Source of the DNA: a virus
DNA length: 36,237 nt
Strand: one strand, 5' to 3'
Virus record (IMG/VR): IMGVR_UViG_3300027779_000077
Location: 1-36,237 of that record
The notes under the pieces are model-generated. The model did not search any database. It was not told the origin of the DNA and worked only from the letters and a program-made list of their open reading frames with translations. A program made the translations under genes and the position numbers. This document shows positions 27,201 through 34,247 of the stretch, one piece after another (the first letter of the stretch is position 1; each line of letters opens with the position of its first letter).

Positions 27201-28586
27201 CATGTATTTTATCGGGCCTGTTAAGTTAGCATGAACATGAGTGTAATTAACATTATTACTATAATTAGCATGATTAGAGTTTCTATCATGTGCATTTCTT
27301 AACAGGTTAGGAAATGCTAATTTCCAACTGATAGGGTCAAAAGCACTAGCAGAATCAGTCTCATAATTTGTTTCTGCTTTATCCTTTACTTTCTGGTTAT
27401 CTACTATTACCGCATCTAATCCTTTTGACCCAATATCATTAATTATAGTCCCGTATTCAGGTTCAGTTAAGAACACACTTTGGCATACTGTTCTCCCGTA
27501 ATATATAGTTGCAGCAGACTGTCCTCCTGTAACATCAGTAGCAGTAGGAATGTCATATTTTACATCGTCTAATGTAGGAGTACTATTATGATAGGTAACT
27601 AAATTTCCTAGATTCTTTTTTACCCCTCCTATATCGGCCCACACAGTGTGACCATGAAATACATTTGAGTTTAAATAAGTGGTATTAATCGTGTTAGTGT
27701 GATAAGTACCGGCACTATTATTCAACGCAATACCTCCAAATGAAGTCCAATTCTTAAAGAATCTACAACTGGTTAATTGATACTTTGTACTGTAATCTAA
27801 GTGTGTTTTTTTGGTTAATCTATCTTCATAAAAGTACCATGTAGGTCTACTTACTTCATTACTAACATCATATTTATCGGATAGAATAGAATTGGAAGCA
27901 GTACTATTACCTCTAACTCCATATGATACAGCCACTACACTGGTGTTTGTTTTTAATGGGCCTTGATATATCTCATATGATGTTCCGTTAGGAACTGGTG
28001 AAGGATATCTAGGCTCAAACTCTATCCCATCTCCATAATTATCAAATTGAATAATATCTTTAATTTTAGCAAAGTGTGGTCTTATACTAACAACACCATC
28101 ATTACCTGTAACTTCTGGATTTATTAAAACAAAGTAATCCCTCTCGTTTATATCCATGTTTAATCCAGAACTTCCTACTGCTAATACTCCTGTTGATGCT
28201 GTTTTTAACCTTAATCTATTAGACTTAGTTGCTTGTAAGTTTGAAGCATGTTTACTTATGTGGTTTACATCAGTTACTGTATCTGAATAACCTGCGGGAT
28301 GTATTCTATTGACTAGACCTGTATCTAAATTACCGCTAATCATAGGTTCAACATTAGTGTTTACATCATATGGTGATTTTCTAATTTCATAAAAGTTAGC
28401 AGAAACCCCACCTATACCTGCGGTATCACCCGAAGATGGTATACCTGGGTTTTTAATTATAGGGTTTACAGAAGTTTCATAAAAAGCAATGTTAGGATAT
28501 GGCGCATCTCTATTTGCATATGTATGATTCAAAGTTTGTGATTGGGTTTTACCTGCATTTAAAACATAGTAATAGTTTTCTGCCAT
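21252..28586 (-). CDS. Giant tail hub protein with internal insertion
   Basis: A 2444-residue virion protein. Two parts look like a tail hub (gp27/Tal type): around residues 640-760, ending in TYKISGRDRLSKLLN, and residues about 2185-2370, with SLNFLAAKAGLEY and the typical GYETMRPGDLISLDFP followed by DYIVFEIED. Between them lie about 1400 residues of beta-rich, Asn/Ser/Thr-rich sequence without clear family, which I read as insertion domains on the hub, perhaps exposed at the tail tip. The first 500 residues also have no recognised family. The C terminus is Gly/Ser-rich. Its ATG shares a base with the previous stop, with GGTGATG upstream. Following tape measure and distal tail genes, the position fits a hub. 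Confidence 0.7.
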   Translation of the reverse strand: MAENYYYVLNAGKTQSQTLNHTYANRDAPYPNIAFYETSVNPIIKNPGIPSSGDTAGIGGVSANFYEIRKSPYDVNTNVEPMISGNLDTGLVNRIHPAGYSDTVTDVNHISKHASNLQATKSNRLRLKTASTGVLAVGSSGLNMDINERDYFVLINPEVTGNDGVVSIRPHFAKIKDIIQFDNYGDGIEFEPRYPSPVPNGTSYEIYQGPLKTNTSVVAVSYGVRGNSTASNSILSDKYDVSNEVSRPTWYFYEDRLTKKTHLDYSTKYQLTSCRFFKNWTSFGGIALNNSAGTYHTNTINTTYLNSNVFHGHTVWADIGGVKKNLGNLVTYHNSTPTLDDVKYDIPTATDVTGGQSAATIYYGRTVCQSVFLTEPEYGTIINDIGSKGLDAVIVDNQKVKDKAETNYETDSASAFDPISWKLAFPNLLRNAHDRNSNHANYSNNVNYTHVHANLTGPIKYMHYQSSNLKNNGVTSIINTVVNYPRNKATQLAEVTTFDQAGVQFLKLKKNMPLIIRNPLKTGIIGLYKLPYTATSSSVGGYKITLNQIRENFDCRDDDFIKVGDALIVKDVSYMVSAIANPSVTNKNQTLTVNKSKGDRELIYSDMSSISTFTASTIYINNWNGALVGDLPIDTEAHYVSNTFKRLTINGNTISKEKSTLNDNKLIFLSGEFAGLDIPIDYGNSINNQIQLKEPNKQFYIPSSISATNNPSFINYVIGNFAIDEEVFNGTVENTEPRNEGGMITYKISGRDRLSKLLNNTINKNLKYTSDVLHSSLVPMFTKTLTIAVAGNIITTSNQFTSAAASSLKKYDLLFKYATMELIGEVNSISGNTVTMMDNSLIYLSTPGNIKAVSLSNDTTNKFMLTGFKALSVNPTASSNPTDLISAGDKGMVFIDGDELTYAADRSQSTKNLSYSSSNGNYHENKSLGFDVTEVKGIKNNDSKFAFKIGDESTPIVTEINKMIPSSHNYYSILDITEQSGSDTTLTVAPNFPVVLASIEKNPSDTRFSQENDAYLYFLNRNIPNGGFIHRLNYEHTGANYTHDLTFRYQDLQKFTSGTLSKVNINDSHRSIYNELNALPIMAASPAYSIKGYDGSSYTTAELDLLLTKGTQPIEGSNIIDANYSQFYKDNISNYPFKLSDNSEITPPRQFINGLTVDSLVYAGGDMSGGSSHTNAGNLKLTPSMLAGDGPTSVHTNGSVKLINIDPKVKNYELMAIGDIYPESKLRHNHIGYSAKSFSSYGMLLETPETTGNTVTHTNYTGDTKEVLSKDSNFQTAKINASSITSNAIKRWGVMRLVEATYDWHFNPVDAENMPKTSKIPTLPNFQYWRFSEPIQPTTGNGAAITYVDTDYNEGELFFKTDTNTPSTSNRQTVTFVPNDILYNAASGNIIAIYKGTSNVSTYGSSPISPSGDWLLLAESSANMPLYVLRQESTTTLSNTLSLGAPNNIPILNHRWPGLMPFNLYSDTGNGIDSLAEDSIKMTNVYLAREPIDKDYFDYNILSGAFDPQNVLMPLISRVDRNKNSTNKKNYAISAWHDTEQWEYQRSNFHDQSSSTSGSTIAAPPYYHISRVMSALAQETFDSASSVSGQTNKPRKYLMGTGHVYDNCTALFRDIQNSFDAMEYNLDDSSAPLDLASLTEYTAFDPSTAENDQDQHGPNVMIKRKGKNAAFVGTRTIQRPLAHEEGRTAASRTSHHQANDVNSGELFNAQMYLKPKINLLGVTGNTLASKGATLSGSTLTFHMNDNSIHNWLAFVNNLTGYYLVSDKTNEGSLPINASNTLASSMSSTSTSMTLYDGTLFPNKGIISVNGTFTHSRGTFVSDEIISYSGKTGNILTGLIRDYTSVTDTTDSLATDLISTPPSHIQSAKVVLRSTDSEGTPVYIGKISSHSVSAVSANSVTRTQHSIVLDKALTISAHGATFRLMRVADTTFKDTPEYFDINKMYDTGLQYNKDTSNLLTGGAGIGNEYSEGVYSMHLLADIDTANNYVERRDVSSVETLFTHGKTYDCYVTDGKNSERKSLNVDLGLSGDSKIRFNYDGSLNGIGMVSFGEVFTITSPSQITNTPTKLHLGVSVSFGTDATTAIEEILEENDVDIDLKDKNVTYTGNIVESVSGSEITLVDNAKGLVNNDFIYTQDANFIGQIASISSKIITIKDMDGDGTYDLYHTPSTYDELTLYTKKPFVLTTNFNESTVFKSLNFLAAKAGLEYTFNNNKIDLQDIDNYSTKRKFSLKYNTGANLISVENNESLFDTATKVIVIGDNVKASIEDPYADNTITLKHIDSNIKDVKEAKVKAEQILELHNTPAKKITLKMQRKGYETMRPGDLISLDFPNHNIPADDYIVFEIEDAMAKIANITVGTFSKTIAERLTELHSSQDDGFTNLFTSNSTVELRTQFIRDVITIREQSLTYIITSSIGNSMGYGVPIGYSSNISYGTQSSGTSSGV

Positions 28587-31249
28587 TACTCATCACCAAA
28601 CCTATAATAGAATATTATATCAGAATAACCAGGGCTTAAGGTAGCATAATTAATAGTCGGCTCTTGTCTTTTATACATTGCTATCTCATATAACTCACCC
28701 ATGAACTGAGTGTTCTTATTAGTTCCATCATTTCCTATATAACAATCAGATGGTGCAAATGAGAACCCATTACTAAACGTAATTTTACTAGATTTAACTA
28801 ATTTATTGTTAAGGAATATTCTAACATGTCCATTACTGCTTAATATACATGATACCTTAATCATAGATTCTAAATATAATGCTTCTCTTGGTTGAGAGGC
28901 ATAAACCGTACTTGTTACTGGGTTAACTGCTGTGCCTGTTAGTGTCATTACTGTACCAGTAGAAGATGCTACAGTACCAATAAGTTTACCATTAGAATTA
29001 TATAATTCTTCTTTTTCTCCTATTTGGGAAGTTTCACCCGCAGTCACAATAACATTATTTCCTCCTGTTGTAACCCATGATGTTACAGAAATATTACTTA
29101 TTGAATTAGATATTGAATAGTTTGAACCAAAGCCTACTTGAACCTTTACTATATTATTACTCGATGGATTAGTTGCAGTAATAGTTCCATTATGTCCATT
29201 GACACTATTAATAGCAGCAACTAAGTTGTTTGCTGTGATTGTTGTTGATGCCCCTATCTCAAAGAATACATATGTGTTATCTGTTGTAGCAGTACTTTCA
29301 TTTATTGATGCTTTATATTTTTTTACTAATCCAACAGAATTTGCTAATGTTATTGCATTAGTTGGGTTAGCACTATTTACTCCTCCACTAAGACCACTTA
29401 CTGAAACGTTACTTAATGGCCCTTCATTTGATATTGCTTTATCACCCGATGTACCTGCTGTGCCTTGAGTTAAAGGAATAGTAGTACCACTTTGAGAACC
29501 TGCCGTTATATCTAATGCAGTTACACTATTAAACGCAGTAATAAAATTATTAATGTATCCGCTTGGTTCATATACATAAGCAACAAAAGTATTCCCACCA
29601 TAACTAAAAGTAGATGCATTATTTATTCCTGATTTAGTCTGGTGAACAGGATGAAACTTAGTAACTACGTTATTACTATCTTGTACTTGTATATACTTAC
29701 TAGGTTGAGATGCAGCCTCTCCGCCAGACCAATTACTAGTAGATAATACAGTAGACATGTTTGATGTGTTGGTTAATGTGTAAGAGGATACACCTGCTGA
29801 ATCATCCGTTAACGTCAAGACATCAGAAGAACCAACACTAGCAGTTATTCCTGTATTCCCATTCGTATGATTAATGGCTACTGCTAATTGTTGTAGAGTG
29901 GCATTAGCATTAGCCCGTTTTTCAAAAACAATAATACTTACACCGCTTCTAGTAATCTGTTGCCCTGAAAAGTAATCACTAGAATTAGGATATGGATGAT
30001 ACCTTCTAGTTCTCCCATTTTCAACTACTGTAATATAATTGTTAGTCACTACATTTTCTGCTGTTCCACCACTTATCTGTGTTCTAACAATACCTGAAGC
30101 CATACCTGCACCAATAGTTAACACACCATTTGCACCTGTTCTATTCGGTGTTGTACCTGTAATTGCCGTAACAAATGTAGCAACAATTGCTGGAGGATTT
30201 ACCGATTCATCTAGTGGGTCTGCCCCTACTGTTACTGTACCTGACCAACCAGCATTATACGCATTAACACCAGCAACAAACTGTACCAAAGTGAGTTCAG
30301 CAGAAGCAGCGTTTCTATATGTTCGTGAATTTGCAGGCCAATAAAGTGTATTTAAAAATCCATTACTATCTACAACCCAAGTAGGAGATGAACCATCACC
30401 AGAAAACCATTTAGTTACTGTACTGTCTTGATTTGTTACTTGTATATATTCAGTAGAAGTAGTAGAAGCAGTAGCGATTGATGGATTAGCCCCAAATTTA
30501 ATTGCGCCTGTACCAACGGTAGGTAATGTATCTACTGAAAAATTGTTATTGTTTGCTGTTATTGTAGCAGTAGCAGATTGTGCAGGATAATAAGTTTCAG
30601 GAGCACCTGTCATTGTTATTGTTCCTGTTGCTGCAACTGACGTTATGTTAGTTTGTAGTGTGTTGCTCCCAATTGTAATAGTAGTGTGTGGTGAAACATT
30701 AGTTGCTGTGGATGATATCTTTCTTAATGTGGTAGCATCACCAGAATCATAATAACTATTTGCATCTGTATAACTAAATAATCTATTAGTTCCTGATATT
30801 ACTGTGTCTGTTTCTACAACAGCAGAACCATCTGCAAATGCAGCCACTATTTTATACTCAGCAGGTCTATTTATATTAGAACCGGCAGTATTTTGTAAGT
30901 ATAATGAGAACTTAGTATTATGAAATAACATCATCTTATGGGTTAGCCTGTTTGTATTAAAGTAATCATAACTTTGATAGTTATCAGGATTAGAAGCACC
31001 TACTCCTAAACTCGGCACAGTTTTTATTGAGTCTAAAACGCCATAACTTGATGCAGTCTTACTACCATATCCATTAATATCATATGGTGTAATAATAGCC
31101 TCTATTGCAAACTCATCTAATCCCCAATGTCCCTGCCTATTAGTTAAAGCAGTAGTAGAAGTATTATAATCAAGATATTTCTGTTGAATGTGACCATCAC
31201 ATAGCACTGGAAATACCAGTGATTTTGTATCTCCTACATATACTCCCAT
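28586..31249 (-). CDS. LamG/ConA-like tail protein with inserted beta-domains
   Basis: An 887-residue protein (a GTG at 31258 would add three). The first ~150 residues (WGLDEFAIEAIITPYD..., MMLFHNTKFSLYLQ) and the last ~110 (GHVRIFLNNKLVKSS..., MGELYEIAMYKR, IIFYYRFGDE) together resemble one laminin-G/concanavalin-like lectin fold, a carbohydrate-binding module. Between them are about 600 residues of repeated modules with the pattern YIQVxDxxxxxxKFxP, LxxLVAAINSxxG, and xLTQxxAGxxG, four or so copies. A lectin-like fold split by modular insertions suggests a host-binding tail-tip or decoration protein. It lies between the distal tail gene and the hub. The function is inferred from fold impressions. 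Confidence 0.6.
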   Translation of the reverse strand: MGVYVGDTKSLVFPVLCDGHIQQKYLDYNTSTTALTNRQGHWGLDEFAIEAIITPYDINGYGSKTASSYGVLDSIKTVPSLGVGASNPDNYQSYDYFNTNRLTHKMMLFHNTKFSLYLQNTAGSNINRPAEYKIVAAFADGSAVVETDTVISGTNRLFSYTDANSYYDSGDATTLRKISSTATNVSPHTTITIGSNTLQTNITSVAATGTITMTGAPETYYPAQSATATITANNNNFSVDTLPTVGTGAIKFGANPSIATASTTSTEYIQVTNQDSTVTKWFSGDGSSPTWVVDSNGFLNTLYWPANSRTYRNAASAELTLVQFVAGVNAYNAGWSGTVTVGADPLDESVNPPAIVATFVTAITGTTPNRTGANGVLTIGAGMASGIVRTQISGGTAENVVTNNYITVVENGRTRRYHPYPNSSDYFSGQQITRSGVSIIVFEKRANANATLQQLAVAINHTNGNTGITASVGSSDVLTLTDDSAGVSSYTLTNTSNMSTVLSTSNWSGGEAASQPSKYIQVQDSNNVVTKFHPVHQTKSGINNASTFSYGGNTFVAYVYEPSGYINNFITAFNSVTALDITAGSQSGTTIPLTQGTAGTSGDKAISNEGPLSNVSVSGLSGGVNSANPTNAITLANSVGLVKKYKASINESTATTDNTYVFFEIGASTTITANNLVAAINSVNGHNGTITATNPSSNNIVKVQVGFGSNYSISNSISNISVTSWVTTGGNNVIVTAGETSQIGEKEELYNSNGKLIGTVASSTGTVMTLTGTAVNPVTSTVYASQPREALYLESMIKVSCILSSNGHVRIFLNNKLVKSSKITFSNGFSFAPSDCYIGNDGTNKNTQFMGELYEIAMYKRQEPTINYATLSPGYSDIIFYYRFGDE

Positions 31250-31258
31250 GTCTATCAC

Positions 31259-32029
31259 TTAAAATGCGGAGTTAATGAAATCAGATATAGCAGTTGCTGC
31301 TGATGTAAAGGAGAGATTGAATGTAACTGCCGGTGTATCTTGACCATTAAATGAACAATCAAAATTATTAAGATAGCCAGTAATTCCAGGTATTTCAGTT
31401 TCCGTCACTGCATTACCGTCATCATCTGTTACTGTTTTTAATATTTCATCTGGAAAATCAGTCGCTCCAAAAGACAGTTTAAAGCCAGTTGAAGTCTGTG
31501 GAATATCATAGTTTCTATTAGCCCATGTAAATGGTATTAACGGTAACTCAGTTGTTTCGGCATTTTCAGATGTGTCGTTTCTATATTTAAAATCGGTATC
31601 TACTCTACTAGGAATTAATATAATTAATTTAGATAGGTTTTGGTCTTCATGTAAAAATGATGAATCAATATAGGAGTGTAATAGTTGTGCAATTTCATGT
31701 GCTGTCATTCTAACATCTACTACCTTCGCACCATGTTTATTTTGTTTAGTTATTCTTTGGTCTAAAATTACTCCTGCCATAGTTATTGTTTTACTAGCCA
31801 TACCTGCATCAAGAGCAAGTGTTTGTGCCTCTCCTGATATTATACCAGAAAAAGGAATAGGTATTGCTAATGATTGTTTATTTGTAGATATACTTAATTC
31901 AGTGGTCAACAAACCTATTCTATTTGTTGAAAACCCAGTATTTATTGTGTCACCAGATGCCCTTCTACCTAGTTCTAACATAACAAAGTTTTGATATCCA
32001 CCGTCTAAATTAGTAAAGTTTCTTGTCAT
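31259..32029 (-). CDS. Putative distal tail/baseplate protein
   Basis: A 256-residue protein following the tape measure gene, the usual position of the distal tail protein (Dit) or a baseplate ring protein. It is beta-rich; the C-terminal part, with PGITGYLNNFDCSFNGQD followed by VTFNLSFTSA, resembles tail proteins with an 'nf..sf.g..p...v.l.f' ending. No domain is certain. An in-frame GTG at 32038 overlaps the tape measure stop, but the ATG at 32029, with GGGTGG six bases upstream, is preferred. Its stop abuts the next gene. Confidence 0.55.
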   Translation of the reverse strand: MTRNFTNLDGGYQNFVMLELGRRASGDTINTGFSTNRIGLLTTELSISTNKQSLAIPIPFSGIISGEAQTLALDAGMASKTITMAGVILDQRITKQNKHGAKVVDVRMTAHEIAQLLHSYIDSSFLHEDQNLSKLIILIPSRVDTDFKYRNDTSENAETTELPLIPFTWANRNYDIPQTSTGFKLSFGATDFPDEILKTVTDDDGNAVTETEIPGITGYLNNFDCSFNGQDTPAVTFNLSFTSAATAISDFINSAF

Positions 32030-32030
32030 C

Positions 32031-33503
32031 TTAGCCACCCATTGTCATTGTTCCTCTAGTGTTCATCCTTAAGTTAATTTCTCTAGCAACCTTATTTGCT
32101 ATATCTCTTATTTCAGAATCAGAAGCACCTAACCTTCCATTGATATGAATGTGAATTGCATTCCCACCTGGGCCTGTTCCATTTGGGTGTACTCTTGAGC
32201 CTTTAGGTAAAGACACTATCTCTGGGCCTCTTTCACCTACTACAACAGGGCCACCTGGAGTTATACCTCCATTAGCAAACCCAGGTAAACGCTTAAGGAC
32301 AGTATTTTTTAATACATCATATAAACCAGTAACTATACCTCCAACTATTGATACTGCTAAGGATATTAATAATGCTCCAATACCCAATAGAATGCTTGTA
32401 CTCATTTTTACTAATCCCCACATTATTCCGAAAACAAGTGCATCAATTGCACCTATTATGTCTCCCTCCCATATAGCCGTTAGTAAATCCCATACACCGT
32501 AAAGTACGCTCATTACACCTGAGAAAAATATTTCTGTTATTTTAAGGGAATCATTAAATTTTGTCATCATACCTGATAGTATTGGCCATGCTTTTTTGAT
32601 TATAGCAACCATTACTATTATGCCAATTAATACTACTGCACCATACATGGCAAATGTCCCTAGTGCTGCTAATGAGAGACCTGCTAATTTAGGTATTAGT
32701 CGAAACATACCCTTGAAATTTTTCCATCCTGCTGCTGCTTTCTTTCCTATGGCATCACCTATCTCCGTTGCCCTTTGCATAAATGCTTGCTTTTTATCAT
32801 TACGTTTTGCATATTTAATTAATTCTTTACTCTGCTTATGCATCCAACGTAGTGACTTAGGAACTTTTACTGAGTCTTTAGCAGTTCCCATGAACGAACT
32901 TTTATAGTCAATGATATTATTTCCTTTTTTGAAATCATTTCTCCTATCAGGTTCAAGACCTGCACCTATATTACCAGGTGCGTCTTTCATATACTGCTTT
33001 GCCATATTCCCATAATACTTCAGGTGTCCTCCTTGGTCAACAATGTCTTGTGCCCTCTGTGCTTTTTTTGCTAAGTCTGTATATAAGGCAATACCTTCTT
33101 TTATGGCTATTGCCTCATCTTTATGTTTAGCAAACAGTCCATCATATACTTCATCCCCAACTAGGTTTTCACCACTTCCTAAAATTAGTGCGGCTTTAAA
33201 TAAGTTGAATGATGCAGTAATGTTTTTAGTTGAGTCTGCTAATTTCTTTTGCATTTTAAAAGTCTCTAGCATCTCCTTGTTTTGTTTTTTCTGACCATCA
33301 GTAATTAATTCTGCGACATTCATTACTGCTCTTAGTCTTGCTTGTATTTTCCACAATAATGAACCTGATGCTATTCTAGCAAATACAGTCCATTGTTTAT
33401 TACCTGCTTTACCTAGTGAACCGAACTTAGTTAAAGCCCCTGCTAAAACATCATCTAATGCTTCAATGTCATCAGCAATAGTTTTAAGTTCTTTTTTAGC
33501 CAT
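32031..33503 (-). CDS. Tail tape measure protein
   Basis: A 490-residue tape measure protein, which sets tail length and is ejected with the DNA. The N-terminal half is helical and charged; residues about 275-400 hold several long hydrophobic segments (LAALGTFAMYGAVVLIGIIV, LLGIGALLISLAVSIVGGIV). The C-terminal part has FANGGITPGGPVVVGERGPE followed by VSLPKGSRVHP, a signature seen at the end of many tape measure proteins. At roughly 1.5 angstrom per residue the tail would be about 70 nm, a modest length. It starts six bases after the frameshifted chaperone product ends and overlaps the next gene. Confidence 0.9.
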   Translation of the reverse strand: MAKKELKTIADDIEALDDVLAGALTKFGSLGKAGNKQWTVFARIASGSLLWKIQARLRAVMNVAELITDGQKKQNKEMLETFKMQKKLADSTKNITASFNLFKAALILGSGENLVGDEVYDGLFAKHKDEAIAIKEGIALYTDLAKKAQRAQDIVDQGGHLKYYGNMAKQYMKDAPGNIGAGLEPDRRNDFKKGNNIIDYKSSFMGTAKDSVKVPKSLRWMHKQSKELIKYAKRNDKKQAFMQRATEIGDAIGKKAAAGWKNFKGMFRLIPKLAGLSLAALGTFAMYGAVVLIGIIVMVAIIKKAWPILSGMMTKFNDSLKITEIFFSGVMSVLYGVWDLLTAIWEGDIIGAIDALVFGIMWGLVKMSTSILLGIGALLISLAVSIVGGIVTGLYDVLKNTVLKRLPGFANGGITPGGPVVVGERGPEIVSLPKGSRVHPNGTGPGGNAIHIHINGRLGASDSEIRDIANKVAREINLRMNTRGTMTMGG

Positions 33504-33509
33504 ACGACA

Positions 33510-34063
33510 TCACTTTGCATTTCTTTGTATTTCTTCACTTTCTGCTTTCTTTGCTTCTACATGCATTGTTAACATGTCTATTAATATGGTTGCGGGTGTT
33601 TGATAAGCAGTCATTGGGTCAACATTAAACGCTTGACAATAAGAGTATAATGCTACTTTAGACCCAGTAAGCGGGCTAACTTGCCCTCCTTTGAATGCCT
33701 TTCTATATTCTAATTTCCCGTATCAGCCCCTAATATATCTTCAAAGGGATTAGGTAGTATATCTTTTAATTGACTACCTATGTAAGGTGATAGTCGCATT
33801 AGTTCTAGTGAACTTAATGTGGGTTCAGTTTTTTCAATGAAGTTATTAATCATAAACTTATACATAGCGTTTAAGTCTAACTCCATTCCTTGGTTTGCAT
33901 CTAGTTTCATTATACTAGATAACGCTTGTTCTACTTGAAGCCATGTAGGTTCTTTAACCCACACCTTCAATATATCATCTGATTCTGCGTCTACGTTCAG
34001 ATGATGACATTTTGTTTCTACTGCGGCAAATAGCCTGCTCTTATCGTTTACTATATTTTCCAT
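33510..34063 (-). CDS. Tail assembly chaperone, long form by -1 frameshift (GT-like)
   Basis: If ribosomes slip back one base at GGGAAAT (33719-33713), they pass the TAG stop and read 67 more codons to a TGA at 33510-33512, giving 184 residues. The extension contains ALYSYCQAFNVDPMTAYQTP and then a helical ILIDMLTMHVEAKKAESEE, typical of the T domain of phage tail assembly chaperones. It has no start codon of its own directly at its beginning, fills the gap before the tape measure gene, and is open throughout. In lambda the G/GT pair uses GGGAAAG in the same place. The long form would bind tape measure protein during tail assembly. Confidence 0.75.
33710..34063 (-). CDS. Tail assembly chaperone, short form (G-like)
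   Basis: A 117-residue, largely helical, acidic protein between the tail tube and the tape measure genes, the canonical position of lambda gpG-like chaperones. AAGGTGG about ten bases upstream supports the ATG at 34063; an in-frame TTG at 34096 would add 11 residues. The zero-frame stop TAG follows immediately after the heptamer GGGAAAT. The short form is expected to coat the tape measure protein and recruit tail tube subunits. Family membership is inferred from gene order, size and the frameshift architecture. Confidence 0.78.
   Translation of the reverse strand: MENIVNDKSRLFAAVETKCHHLNVDAESDDILKVWVKEPTWLQVEQALSSIMKLDANQGMELDLNAMYKFMINNFIEKTEPTLSSLELMRLSPYIGSQLKDILPNPFEDILGADTGN
33713..33719 (-). 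promoter_or_regulatory. -1 frameshift slippery site GGGAAAT
   Basis: Read on the minus strand, G GGA AAT TAG is an X XXY YYZ heptamer in the zero frame with the stop as the next codon. A short stem (GGGC 33686-33683 with GCCC 33676-33673) lies 26 bases downstream, further than a usual stimulator, and a weak AGGGG lies about seven bases upstream. Confidence 0.75.
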
Positions 34064-34127
34064 TTTCTTTTCCACCTTCAATTCTATTACTAACAAACTT
34101 ACAATGTTAGTGGAGTATAAACGTCAA

Positions 34128-34144
34128 CCTAAATTAATTTTAGG
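34128..34144 (-). repeat. Small inverted repeat after 27-codon ORF
   Basis: CCTAAA (34128-34133) and TTTAGG (34139-34144) form a six-base-pair stem with a five-base loop that contains the stop of the 27-codon ORF. It lies between tail tube and chaperone genes and could be a message-processing or attenuation site to adjust the high level of tail tube expression. Confidence 0.4.
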
Positions 34145-34212
34145 CCTCCTACGATGACTATTTTACTGCCACCGATGTTGCGTAAGACCCACCTATTTGT
34201 AGAATCTCGCAT
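34129..34212 (-). CDS. 27-residue ORF between tail tube and chaperone
   Basis: A short ORF starting with ATG at 34212, preceded by AGAAGGCG as a possible ribosome binding site, encoding a basic peptide with a hydrophobic half (NIGGSKIVIVGGLKLI). It lies alone in a 184-base gap of the otherwise tightly packed late operon, and its stop sits in an inverted repeat. No homologue is recognised. It could be a genuine small virion or regulatory peptide or chance. Confidence 0.35.
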   Translation of the reverse strand: MRDSTNRWVLRNIGGSKIVIVGGLKLI

Positions 34213-34247
34213 AATTTTCGCCTTCTATTTTTTTAGCCTTAAGACAA

